This document shows, one piece after another, positions 9,312 through 18,297 of a stretch of 64,000 nucleotides of DNA. Positions within the stretch are counted from its first letter, which is position 1. Each line of letters opens with the position of its first letter. Under the pieces are notes generated by a model. That model searched no databases. It was not told the DNA's origin and worked only from the letters and a program-made list of their open reading frames with translations. Origin of the DNA: AP-15 sp963846635 (GTDB taxonomy: Bacteria > Pseudomonadota > Alphaproteobacteria > ATCC43930 > CGMCC-115725). A program made the translations under genes and the position numbers. The stretch is from assembly GCA_963846635.1 (NCBI GenBank), contig CAWJXM010000026.1:55293-119292 (forward strand). The letters run 5' to 3'.

Positions 9312-9410
9312 CTTTCGAGCGTCGGGGCCGAAGTGAACGAAACCCTGATCACCCCGCGCCGCGTCTTGGCCGCAATCGAGAAGGCGCGCCAGACCGCCGC
9401 CCGCGCGTAA
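9312..9410 (+). pseudogene. Second duplicated tail of the Mo hydroxylase large subunit
   Basis: Reads LSSVGAEVNETLITPRRVLA, then AIEKARQTAARA and stop. The true gene ends LSSIGAEINETPITPRRVLA, then AIQKAREAI. DNA identity is about 80 percent by eye, so this is an older copy or a piece of a paralogue. It is frame-matched but has no upstream gene body; hairpin repeat copy 2 abuts its left edge. Confidence 0.8.
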
Positions 9411-9419
9411 CCTGCGATA

Positions 9420-11213
9420 TCAGCCGGTCGGAAGTTCCTCGCGGTGAAGCTCGCCGCCGCGCATCAGTCGGCGGGCGATATCTGCCGTCTGCAGCAGGGC
9501 TCGCTGGGTCGGAAAGTGGGCGGCAAGATAGCGGGTAACCGCGATCAGGATGCGCCGGCCCTCCTCGCCGTTGCCCCAGTCGCGGAATTGCCGCACCCCC
9601 GCCTCGAGCATCTGGTAGCTGTGAAAGCCCGCATCCTCGCGCAACAGCGCATGGGCGAGCGTCGCGATCACGGCTTCGGGCGAGTAGCCGAGCGACAGAT
9701 GACGCGCGACCAGCCTTGCCGCCATATCAACCTGCTGCTGGCGGTCGAAGGCGTCGAGCAATGCAGTGCGGATCTGGCCCTCCCCGGTCGGCAGGCCATC
9801 GAGACGGGCGCCTCGCTCTCCCGGTAGTGCCGCTGGCGGCACATTCAGGTAGCGCGCGAGATAAAGCGCCATGGCGCCATGCAACAGCGCGCGAACGGCC
9901 TCGATCGGTTGGCCTCGGTCGGGCGGACGGCGGCCGATCCGCTCCAACGCCTGATGGACGGCATTCGCATAGGTGAAGACGTGATGTGCGGTTTCCCAGT
10001 CGGAATGCTCGTTAGCGGTGCCGAACCGCGCCACCCTGAGCGCCGCTGCATAGGCAAGCGCTCGCCCGACATCCGCGGGTGAGGCCCCGTCGCGCGCTGC
10101 CGCGGCGATCGCATTGATAATCGTCGCCGGATCATCGCCAAGAAGGATTTGGGCAAGCATCGCGTGATCCGACCAGCCGCGCCGATCACAGCCGGCGGCG
10201 AAGAGGCGAGGCAGTTCTGCCCCTGCCTTGTCACAGAGTGCGACGAGGTCAATCGGCTGACGCCATGCCGTTCTCTCCTCGGCACCGCGTGCCGCTGCCA
10301 TCTGGCCGACCACGCTTGGCAGCACATCGGCCGCATGGTCCCAGCCAATCAGATCGACACACTCGAATGCTTTGTTGATGAAATCGAACGAGTGTCCTCC
10401 ATCCGCGAAAGCGCGGTCGGTTTCGGCGGCAAATAAAAGGTCAGCGAGTTCTGCCGGCGAAGCGCCGCCATCGATCGCGGTCAGCACGGTGCGCTCCGCC
10501 GCATCGCGATGACGCACCGCCACCCAGCGCCGCAGCCAACCCTTGAGGGTGGCGAGATCGGGCCGGCTTGCCAGGGGCGCGCGGTCGCGCCGCGGGGCGG
10601 CGCCATCGCAATCCGCCGCCACACGACGCGTCCCATGAAACAGCGCAAGGTGCGTGTCCTCGTCCGACAGGAACGGTAGCAGCTGGCCGAGCGCCGTCAG
10701 GATCGTCATTCCGGTATCCCAACCGTCTCGGTTGCGGCTGCCGAACAAGGCAGCCTGGCGGATCACCGCCGCCCCGGGCTGGCCCGCTACCAGCATCCCA
10801 TGAACCGCCTTGGCAATGACGAGGCTCAGATTGTGCGCGAGCCCGTCCCCCAGGCGCGCCCGCCAGTGCCCGACCGGATCGGGATCGCCAAATTCCGGCC
10901 TGACCCAGATCTCGCCACCGTCGCGGATTTCGACCGGACAGGTCGGTACATCATCTGCCCACAGATCAAAGGTGCAGCCGCTCGCCAACTCGAAGCGGGC
11001 ATGGTGCCAGTGGCAGGTCAGGATGCCATCCTCGACGCTGCCGCGGTCGAGCGGGAAGCCCATATGCGGGCACCGGTTATCGAGGGCGAAAAGCCGCCCG
11101 CCGCTAAAGACAACAAGGATCGGGCGATGACGGCCATGGACCAAAAGCCGACCCTTGTCTTTCAATTCGGCGAGCGTTCCGGCGCGCACGAAATCCGAAG
11201 TCATCATTTCCAT
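9420..11213 (-). CDS. Rieske 2Fe-2S protein with large helical C-terminal domain
   Basis: 597 residues. The N-terminal ~105 residues form a Rieske ferredoxin domain with CPHMGFPLDRGSV and CHWHHARFEL (Cys-x-His ... Cys-x2-His). The remaining ~480 residues are mostly helical, Ala/Leu/Arg-rich, and hold many His-Asp patches, for example HSDWETAHHVFTYANAVHQAL near residue 410. I do not recognise the C-terminal family, and it does not look like a ring-hydroxylating oxygenase alpha subunit (no mononuclear-iron D-x2-H-x4-H motif seen). It is divergent from the peptide-type ABC importer operon and shares its 234-base upstream region. The Rieske part probably passes electrons to a reaction in the helical domain or a partner (inference). 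Confidence 0.75.
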   Translation of the reverse strand: MEMMTSDFVRAGTLAELKDKGRLLVHGRHRPILVVFSGGRLFALDNRCPHMGFPLDRGSVEDGILTCHWHHARFELASGCTFDLWADDVPTCPVEIRDGGEIWVRPEFGDPDPVGHWRARLGDGLAHNLSLVIAKAVHGMLVAGQPGAAVIRQAALFGSRNRDGWDTGMTILTALGQLLPFLSDEDTHLALFHGTRRVAADCDGAAPRRDRAPLASRPDLATLKGWLRRWVAVRHRDAAERTVLTAIDGGASPAELADLLFAAETDRAFADGGHSFDFINKAFECVDLIGWDHAADVLPSVVGQMAAARGAEERTAWRQPIDLVALCDKAGAELPRLFAAGCDRRGWSDHAMLAQILLGDDPATIINAIAAAARDGASPADVGRALAYAAALRVARFGTANEHSDWETAHHVFTYANAVHQALERIGRRPPDRGQPIEAVRALLHGAMALYLARYLNVPPAALPGERGARLDGLPTGEGQIRTALLDAFDRQQQVDMAARLVARHLSLGYSPEAVIATLAHALLREDAGFHSYQMLEAGVRQFRDWGNGEEGRRILIAVTRYLAAHFPTQRALLQTADIARRLMRGGELHREELPTG

Positions 11214-11257
11214 CGTGCTCCTCCCAGGAGCTTTATAAGTGGCCCCACACAGCGAGC

Positions 11258-11293
11258 GGCGAGAGCGAATGTCGAATGGCGAGAGCGAATGTC
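11258..11293. promoter_or_regulatory. Direct repeat in a divergent promoter region
   Basis: The 16-base unit GGCGAGAGCGAATGTC occurs at 11258-11273 and again at 11278-11293, a 20-base period (about two helical turns). It lies between the Rieske gene (minus) and the ABC importer operon (plus). Possible regulator site or simple tandem duplication; no regulator gene is adjacent. Confidence 0.35.
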
Positions 11294-11447
11294 AACGCGC
11301 TTGCCGGGACAGAATCGCGGAATTTTGTTCGAAAAAGCGGTGGCGCTTGACAGCAGTTGGGCTTGCGGGCTGAGACTGGCGGTGATGCGGGGTCGGATGC
11401 CGCGGACGACGAACAGAACCGGCCGGATGCGGCGGGAGGAAACAGTA

Positions 11448-13209
11448 ATGACAGGGAAGGCGACCCGTTGGGAAGCAAACCGGCGCGAGGTGATCACAGT
11501 GCGGCATCGCGGCGGCCACGGCAATGATGCTTCCGGCGGGGATCGCGGGCGCAGAAACACCCGCTGCGCCGCGCAACCGCACCTTGATCCTGATCGGCAT
11601 CAACAGTCGCGATGGGCGCTGGGTCGATTACGAATTGTGGAACCCTTATGCGATCGGGGCGAACCATCAGAACGGGCCGAACCTGATTTACGAGCCGCTC
11701 GCCTATTACAGTGCCTTTGCCGATAAATGGTACATGTGGCTGGCCGAGAGCTATGATTTCACACCCGATTTCAAACAACTGACGATCAAGACACGCCCGG
11801 GTATCAACTGGAGCGACGGCACGCCATTTAGCGCTGAAGATGTCGCCTATACGATGAACACATTACGCGACCTCGGCCCCAAAGTGAAATGGGGTATCGA
11901 TGTCAACCAGGCGCTCAATGTCGCAAAGGTTATCGATCCGAATACAGTGGTTCTCGATTTCAAGATCCCGTCTCCGCGGTTCTTCTTTTTTGCGACCTAC
12001 AAATATGATATCGGCATTTACATTGTTCCAAAGCACATATTCCAAGGCCAGGATTGGACCACCTTCAAGCATTTCGACACGGCGAAGGGGTGGCCGGTCA
12101 CAACCGGGCCGTGGCAGGTCGTCGAATCCTCACTGCAGCAAAAGGTGTTTGAGCGCCGGGCTAATTGGTGGGCGGCCGAGCAGAAGTTGGCGCCGATGCC
12201 GCAAGTCGAGCGCAATATTTGGTTGCCCACAGTCAACGAGCAAAATACCGCCCAGGCGCAGATCACCAATCACTCGGATTTTGGCGGACCTTTGCAGCCC
12301 GCCACCTTTCCGACCGTGATCCGGCAGAACCCGAAGGTCACCTCATATTCAGGCCAGAAGCCGCCTTGGGGCTATGTCGATTGGTGGCCTATCTCGCTTT
12401 ACGTCAACAACGAGGTCAAGCCGTTTGACGACAAGGATGTGCGCTGGGCCCTCAGTCATTACATCGACCGAAAACAGCTGATCGACATCGCCTATCTCGG
12501 CGCCGATACGGTTTCCTCGTTGCCGATGCCGCCGTACAAGCCGCTGTTGCCCTATTTTGACGCGGTGAAGGACCTGCTCGAAAAATACGACACGCTCGAA
12601 TTCAATCCGAAAAAAGGCGACGCTCTGCTGGCGGCGAAGGGTTTCAAGAAGAACGGTGCCATGTGGCAGGCGCCCAACGGCGAGCCGTTTACCCTCGCCA
12701 TTATCGGCTTTGGCGCTTCCGGATCCGCTATGGGCCCGGTGTTGTCGGAAATCCTGCGGCGTCACGGGGTGGCGGCGAACCTGGCGTTACCGCCCGACTT
12801 CAATGACCGTTTTCAAAAAGGCCAATATATGGGCTCGATCTATGGCCACGGCGGCAGTATCCGCGAGCCGTACGACACCTTGCGCCTCTACCAAAGCCAA
12901 AGCATCGCCGTGCCCGGTGCGCATGCAGTGAATTTCAGCCGCTGGAAAAACCCAGAATACGATAAGATTGTCGATGAGGTCTACATCACCGATCCCAAAG
13001 ACGTCGACAAGCTCAAGCAGCTGTTCCGCGCCGCGATGGAGATCTGGCTTCCCGCTCTGCCCGACATCCAGCTGGTGCAGAATTATCACCGTATCCCATT
13101 GAACACGACCTATTGGCGCAACTACCCGACCGAGGACAACGCCTATATCAACGATGCGTCGTGGCACCTGACGTTTCCGCTTGTGCTGTGGAACCTGCAG
13201 GCGACGTGA
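11448..13209 (+). CDS. Peptide/nickel-type ABC transporter substrate-binding protein (family 5), frameshift in signal peptide
   Basis: Periplasmic solute receptor of the DppA/OppA type, about 586 residues. The mature part shows the family signature NWSDGTPFSAEDVAYTMN and the late EYDKIVDEVY region. The start is the ATG at 11448, seven bases after GGGAGGA. The leader reads MTGKATRWEANRREVIT, and then an extra C near 11502 throws it out of frame. Removing it gives VGIAAATAMMLPAGIAGA, a normal hydrophobic core with an AxA-like cleavage site. The RR in NRREVIT hints at a Tat-type leader. Read without the correction, the protein would begin at the inner ATG at 11524 and lack an export signal. First gene of a five-gene importer operon. 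Confidence 0.92.
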
Positions 13210-13215
13210 CGCGAC

Positions 13216-14220
13216 GTGCACGCCGTCTATATTGCAAAACGTTTTGGTGTGTTCCTGCTGATCGTCTGGCTGGCGGCAACACTGAATTTTTTCCTGCCCA
13301 AGCTCTCGGGGCAGGATCCGGTCCGCACCAAACTGCTCGAAGAAGCCTCGCTCGGCGGCTATGTGCATGCCGGCATCGACAATATGGTCAGAGAATACCA
13401 GCGGCGGTTTGGCCTCGACAAACCGCTCTGGCGCCAATACCTGACTTATCTCGGTCAGATATCGCACGGCGATCTCAACTATTCGATCGCTAATTATCCG
13501 CGCACCGTTGCGGGCATGATCGCGGAGGCATTGCCGTGGACGATCGGGCTGCTCGGGGTGACGACATTGTTCTCGTTTGCGGCCGGCACGATCCTCGGTG
13601 CGCTGTTGGCTTGGCCGCGGGCACCGCGCTGGATGCGGTGGCTGATGCCGCCCTTATGGGCGTTGCACGCAATTCCATTCTTCCTGCTCGGGCTGGTTCT
13701 GAGCTGGCTTTTGTCCTTCAAGTTGCAATGGCTGCCGATCTTTGGCGGCTATAGCGCTGGCGCCACCCCGGCATCGAGCTGGGGCTTCGCCTTGGATGTG
13801 CTGCGGCATGCGGTTTTGCCGGCGCTGTCGATCGTGCTGGTCTCGATCGGCGGCTGGGCGCTCGCCATGCGCGGGATGATGATCACCACAATGGGCGAGG
13901 ACTACGTCACCTTTGCCGAGGCGAAGGGCCTGCGCAGTGCTACCATCTTCACGCGCTACTGTATGCGCAATGCGATCCTGCCCCAGACCACCGGTCTTGC
14001 GTTGGCACTCGGACAGATCCTGTCCGGCGCCGTGCTGGTCGAGGCGATCTTCGGCTACCCCGGGATCGGTGCATTGCTATTCCAGGCGATCGAGGAGAAT
14101 GATTTCTTTCTGATCCAGGGGATCGTGTTTACCGTGATCGTCGCTCTGGGGTTCGCCACCTTCCTGCTCGACGTAATCTATCCCTGGCTCGACCCGCGCA
14201 TTTCCTACCGCCGGACCTGA
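13216..14220 (+). CDS. ABC transporter permease, DppB-like
   Basis: Inner-membrane permease of 334 residues for the importer whose receptor ends seven bases upstream. It starts at the GTG at 13216 (VHAVYIAKRFGVFLLIVWLA). Around six hydrophobic segments are visible. The cytoplasmic coupling loop EAKGLRSATIFTRYCMRNAI then LP matches the EAA motif that contacts the ATPase. An extended periplasmic loop after the first segment (residues ~30-95) is usual for DppB. Pairs with the permease that starts five bases downstream. Confidence 0.94.
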   Translation: MHAVYIAKRFGVFLLIVWLAATLNFFLPKLSGQDPVRTKLLEEASLGGYVHAGIDNMVREYQRRFGLDKPLWRQYLTYLGQISHGDLNYSIANYPRTVAGMIAEALPWTIGLLGVTTLFSFAAGTILGALLAWPRAPRWMRWLMPPLWALHAIPFFLLGLVLSWLLSFKLQWLPIFGGYSAGATPASSWGFALDVLRHAVLPALSIVLVSIGGWALAMRGMMITTMGEDYVTFAEAKGLRSATIFTRYCMRNAILPQTTGLALALGQILSGAVLVEAIFGYPGIGALLFQAIEENDFFLIQGIVFTVIVALGFATFLLDVIYPWLDPRISYRRT

Positions 14221-14224
14221 GGCA

Positions 14225-15064
14225 GTGCTGCACTATCTGCACCGCAATGTGGCGCTCGTCGTCGGGCTCGCACTGCTCGGCATTCTGGTCCTGTTTATGG
14301 GCATCGGCGCTCTGACCGTCGATGCCGGAAACGCCCAGCCGCTTTCGGCGCCGGCGCTGCAGCCGCCATCCTGGGATTACCCGTTTGGAACCGATCGCCA
14401 GGGTCGCGATCTGCTGGCGGTGATGGTGGCGGGCACGCCGCTGACATTGCGCATCGGCTTCATCGCCGGATTTCTCGGCGTCGGTGTGGGTTCGGCGCTG
14501 GCCTTCACCGCCGCCTATTACCGCGGCCGGGTCGATGCCATCATTCGCAGCATAGCCGATATCGGCCTGACCATTCCGCAGCTGCTGATCCTGATCATCA
14601 TCGCAGTCTCGCTCAAGGGCAGCCTGACGGTGAACCAGATGGCGATCATCATCGCCGCTCTCGCCTGGCTCAATCCGACGCGCACGATCCGCGCGCAGGT
14701 CCTGAGTTTGCGCGAACGGGGCTATGTCGAAATCGCGCGGCTCAATGGCATGGGCGGGCCCGAGATCATCCTGCGCGAGCTGATGCCCAATCTCCTGCCG
14801 TATCTCGCGGCAACGCTTGTCAGCAGCGTCTCGGCTGCGATCCTCGCCTCAGTTGGATTGGAGGTTTTGGGGCTCGGGCCGGTCGAGGCTCCGACGCTCG
14901 GTATGACGCTCTATTGGGTCAACTTCAACGCCGCGATCATCAATGGCTGGTGGTGGTGGTGGACCGCCCCGCTGGTCGTCATTGTCGTCGTGTTCCTCGG
15001 ACTGTTTTTTCTGAGCGTCGGTCTCGACGAGGTCGCCAACCCGCGCTTGCGACGATCGGCATGA
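14225..15064 (+). CDS. ABC transporter permease, DppC-like
   Basis: Second permease, 279 residues, GTG start at 14225. The N-terminal segment is followed by the family's PFGTDRQGRDLLAVMVAGTP. Five or six hydrophobic segments and the EAA coupling loop (EIARLNGMGGPEIILRELMP) are present. Its stop overlaps the ATG of the first ATPase (15061), so translation is coupled. A short WWWWW run near residue 240 is unusual. Confidence 0.94.
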   Translation: MLHYLHRNVALVVGLALLGILVLFMGIGALTVDAGNAQPLSAPALQPPSWDYPFGTDRQGRDLLAVMVAGTPLTLRIGFIAGFLGVGVGSALAFTAAYYRGRVDAIIRSIADIGLTIPQLLILIIIAVSLKGSLTVNQMAIIIAALAWLNPTRTIRAQVLSLRERGYVEIARLNGMGGPEIILRELMPNLLPYLAATLVSSVSAAILASVGLEVLGLGPVEAPTLGMTLYWVNFNAAIINGWWWWWTAPLVVIVVVFLGLFFLSVGLDEVANPRLRRSA

Positions 15065-16017
15065 GCGCCAGCGTTCTTCGCGTCGAGCGCCTGCGCGTCG
15101 CCTATGACCATCCGCTTGGCGCGGTATGCGCTGTCGATGACGTCAGCTTTGCGCTGCGGCCGCGCGAACGCTTTGGATTGGCGGGAGAATCCGGGTCGGG
15201 CAAATCGACCATGGCGCTCGCCATCCTGCGCCTGATCAAGCCGCCCGGACGTATCGAGGCGGGTGCGGTGTGGTTTGAGGACACGGCTCTGTTCGGCCTT
15301 ACCGACGAGGCGATACGCAGGCTGCGGCTGGCGGGCATCGCGATGGTTCCACAGGGATCGATGAACTCGCTCAATCCCGTTCTGCGCATTCGTGAGCAGA
15401 TCCGCGACGCGCTCGCCGATCACGGTGAACGCTTCTCCAGGCGCGAGTTCGAGACGCGTGTGCGGGAATTGCTGGCTCAGGTCGGGTTGCCGGGCGAGGT
15501 CGCATACAAATACCCGCACGAACTTTCCGGCGGCATGAAGCAGCGCGCCTGCATCGCCATCGCGATCTCGTTGCGCCCCAAGGTGATCATCGCCGACGAG
15601 CCGACCAGCGCCCTCGATGTCGTCGTGCAGCAGCAGGTCATGGAGACGCTCGGCCATGTGCAAGCCGAGCTTGGTGCGGCGTTGATCCTGATCGGCCACG
15701 ATATGGGCCTGATGGCGCAATTCGTCGATCGACTGGGCATCATGTATGCTGGGCGGCTCGTCGAGGTGGCGCCGATCGGCGAGATCATCAGCGCACCGCG
15801 CCATCCCTATACCCGCATGCTGATCGATAGCCTGCCATCACTGGAGCGTAAAACCGGGCTGCGCGGCATTCCGGGTCTTGCCCCATTGATGCGTGATCTG
15901 CCATCGGGTTGCGCCTTCCATCCGCGCTGCCCGATCGCTGAAGCGGGCTGCCGCACCAAAAAGCCGGCCATGCGTGATATCGCCGTCGACATCCGCGTGG
16001 CTTGCCACCGCGCATGA
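15061..16017 (+). CDS. ABC transporter ATP-binding protein, DppD-like
   Basis: First ATPase of the importer, 318 residues. Walker A GESGSGKST, signature HELSGGMKQRACIAIA, Walker B IIADEPTSALD, and the switch His in LIGHDMGLM. The C-terminal oligopeptide-transporter extension carries the CAFHPRCPIAEAGC cysteines, which in relatives can hold an iron-sulfur cluster. The ATG at 15061 overlaps the previous stop (ATGA); an in-frame upstream start at 14914 would run through the permease and is rejected. Confidence 0.95.
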   Translation: MSASVLRVERLRVAYDHPLGAVCAVDDVSFALRPRERFGLAGESGSGKSTMALAILRLIKPPGRIEAGAVWFEDTALFGLTDEAIRRLRLAGIAMVPQGSMNSLNPVLRIREQIRDALADHGERFSRREFETRVRELLAQVGLPGEVAYKYPHELSGGMKQRACIAIAISLRPKVIIADEPTSALDVVVQQQVMETLGHVQAELGAALILIGHDMGLMAQFVDRLGIMYAGRLVEVAPIGEIISAPRHPYTRMLIDSLPSLERKTGLRGIPGLAPLMRDLPSGCAFHPRCPIAEAGCRTKKPAMRDIAVDIRVACHRA

Positions 16018-17051
16018 CGCCGCTAATCGAGCTCAGTGGGGTCTCAAAATACTTCGCCAGCGGTCTGTTTGGGCGCGATCGAAAAGTGGCGCTCGAAAAA
16101 TTCTCGTTCGCCGTCGACCCTGCGCTGCCCCGGGTCACCGCCATCGTCGGCGAGAGCGGCAGCGGCAAAACCACCCTCGCTCGGCTATTGCTTGGCTTGA
16201 TCGAGCCGAGCGAGGGCGAAGTCCGGTACCGAGGTCGCCCATTGCCGAGGCTGTCGACGGCACAGCGGCGCGAATTTCGCCGCGAGGTGCAGGCGATCTT
16301 TCAGGATCCATACGAGGTCTATAACCCGTTTTACCGGGTGGACCACGTATTGATGACACCGGTTCGCAAGTTCCGGCTAACCGCGACCCGGAGTGAGAGG
16401 CGCGGGTTGGTCGAAGCGGCGCTGCGCGCCGTTGGACTGCGTCCCGAAGAGATCCTGGGCCGCTACCCGCACCAGCTTTCCGGCGGTCAGCGACAACGGA
16501 TCATGGTGGCGCGCGCAATGCTGCTGCGGCCACGGCTGATCGTCGCCGACGAACCGGTCTCGATGGTGGACGCCTCCTTGCGTGCGACCATTCTCGCCAG
16601 CCTGCGAAAATTGCACGACGAACTGGCGGTCTCGATCCTCTACATCACTCACGATCTCGCCACCGCTTATCAGCTCGCCGATACGATCGTGGTGCTCTAC
16701 CGCGCTTCGGTCGTCGAAGCGGGTGATATCGAGCTCGTCGTGAAGACGCCACAGCATCCCTACACCCAGTTGCTGATCGGCTCGGTTCCTCGGGTCAGCC
16801 CCGTGCGAAACTGGGGCACGGGACAGCGCAGATCAGAAGGCAGCCCGCCGGTGCATGGCTGCAAATTCGCCGATCGCTGCCCAATCGCGATGCCCCGCTG
16901 CCAGATGGCGGCGCCTCCGTTCTATAGGACTGATGTGCGCCGCGCCGCCGCCTGCTTTCGGGTTAGCGACGCGCCGTCTTTGCTGTCAGGGGAGATCGCA
17001 CAGGTGCTGACGTCCGATTCGTTGATCGCGGTTGCCGGCGCATCGCATTGA
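16014..17051 (+). CDS. ABC transporter ATP-binding protein, DppF-like
   Basis: Second ATPase, 345 residues from the ATG at 16014, which overlaps the preceding TGA (ATGA). Walker A GESGSGKTT, signature HQLSGGQRQRIMVA, Walker B IVADEPVSMVD, switch ITHDLATAY. C-terminal cysteine motif CKFADRCPIAMPRC. The Walker B neighbourhood has VSMVD where most relatives have VSALD, a common variant in this subgroup. Completes the receptor-permease-permease-ATPase-ATPase set. Confidence 0.95.
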   Translation: MTPLIELSGVSKYFASGLFGRDRKVALEKFSFAVDPALPRVTAIVGESGSGKTTLARLLLGLIEPSEGEVRYRGRPLPRLSTAQRREFRREVQAIFQDPYEVYNPFYRVDHVLMTPVRKFRLTATRSERRGLVEAALRAVGLRPEEILGRYPHQLSGGQRQRIMVARAMLLRPRLIVADEPVSMVDASLRATILASLRKLHDELAVSILYITHDLATAYQLADTIVVLYRASVVEAGDIELVVKTPQHPYTQLLIGSVPRVSPVRNWGTGQRRSEGSPPVHGCKFADRCPIAMPRCQMAAPPFYRTDVRRAAACFRVSDAPSLLSGEIAQVLTSDSLIAVAGASH

Positions 17052-17090
17052 CTGAGGCACGAATTGTAGAGCGCGGGGTAGTCGGACGGG

Positions 17091-17972
17091 TCAGGCGGCC
17101 GCAAGCCGGCCATCGGGAACAATGTGGCGGTCGCGCGGCAGCAACATCGTTGTCCGCTTCATCAGACGTCGCGCCTCGGGATCGAATGGCTCGCGTCGAT
17201 GCATTGTCAGGCCGTTGTCCCACAGCACGACATCGCCGATCTGCCAATCGTGGCGATAGACGAATTGCGGCCGGGTTGCGGCCTCATAGAGTTCGTCCAG
17301 CAGCGCCTTTCCGGCGTCCTGATCCATGCCGTCGACCCCGATCGTGGTGGTGGAGTCGAGATAGAGCGCCTTTTTCCCGTGAACGGGATGGGTATGCACC
17401 AGTGGATGTAGGACGGGCGGAGTTTTCCGCTTCGCCTCCGCCGAGATCACCCGGTCCATTCCCTGATAGCCGGCGAGGCGCTTGGCATAGCTGAAGATTG
17501 CATATCGGCCTTCGACCGAGCGCTGCAGGCGAGCCGAGAGGCCGTCATAGGCCGCGCCCAAATCCACCCAGGAGGTTATGCCGCCCTCAGGCGGCAACTC
17601 GACCGCGTAAAGCATCGCGCCGGTTGCCGGCTGCATCATATAGGATTGATCCGAGTGCCATTGGATCTCACCATCGCCCAAGCCGCCGATCGGCCTCCCC
17701 TGTGCGTCCTTCAAATTCGAGATCAGCGTCACTTCCGGCCGTGCCGGTGATGCCCAGTCCGAGCGTACCGTGCGTTCGAGCAGGCCGAAGCGAGCGCTGA
17801 AATCAGCCAGCTCGTTCTCGCAGAGGGCTTGCCGACGGAACACCAATACCGAGTGAAGCGCCCACAAGGCGCGCAGCTCCTCGATTATCTGATCGTCTTG
17901 AGACTCCCAGAGGTGCAGCCCGACGATCTCGCAAGCAAAGCTGTCGCCTAAAACGCGCGTTTCCAGGGGCAT
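17091..17972 (-). CDS. TauD/TfdA-family Fe(II)/2-oxoglutarate dioxygenase
   Basis: Non-heme iron dioxygenase, 293 residues, typical length. The iron triad is visible as His and Asp in QWHSDQSYM (about residues 104-106) and the distal His in NGLTMHRREPFD (about 257); the 2-oxoglutarate-binding Arg is in RRLMKRTT. It hydroxylates a small molecule with release of CO2 and succinate; in relatives substrates include taurine and herbicides, but here unknown. It lies tail-to-tail with the ABC importer, so a shared role in use of the imported compound is possible but not shown. Confidence 0.92.
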   Translation of the reverse strand: MPLETRVLGDSFACEIVGLHLWESQDDQIIEELRALWALHSVLVFRRQALCENELADFSARFGLLERTVRSDWASPARPEVTLISNLKDAQGRPIGGLGDGEIQWHSDQSYMMQPATGAMLYAVELPPEGGITSWVDLGAAYDGLSARLQRSVEGRYAIFSYAKRLAGYQGMDRVISAEAKRKTPPVLHPLVHTHPVHGKKALYLDSTTTIGVDGMDQDAGKALLDELYEAATRPQFVYRHDWQIGDVVLWDNGLTMHRREPFDPEARRLMKRTTMLLPRDRHIVPDGRLAAA

Positions 17973-18297
17973 GCGAGTCCTCCTCAGATCGGCAAAAAGG
18001 CGATACTAGCACCCCAATTCGAAACCCCCGCCCGGCGATTGAGAGCGCTGGAGAACCGCCGCTCCGCCATACCCGGAGAACGAAGGCGACGATCAGCGGC
18101 GGCCGACTGTCGGCCAGCTCCCAGGCGACGCATGGGGCTGATCCGCCGCAAGAGGGCGATCTTGGCGCAAATGGCAACGCTCCTCCGCTATCGCCTAAAC
18201 TGAGCAGCACCCAGGACGAACCCACCCGAACCCCTACAGCCCTGGTTCGGGCGCGGATGTCGGGTATCATGGCAGCGGCGCGAGGGAGTGGAAGCGG
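17973..18297. other. 325-base intergenic region
   Basis: Sits between the divergent dioxygenase gene and ABC exporter gene and must hold both promoters. Long open frames on the minus strand across here lack codon structure and run antisense through the exporter gene, so I do not call them. No clear operator or terminator was found. Confidence 0.4.
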
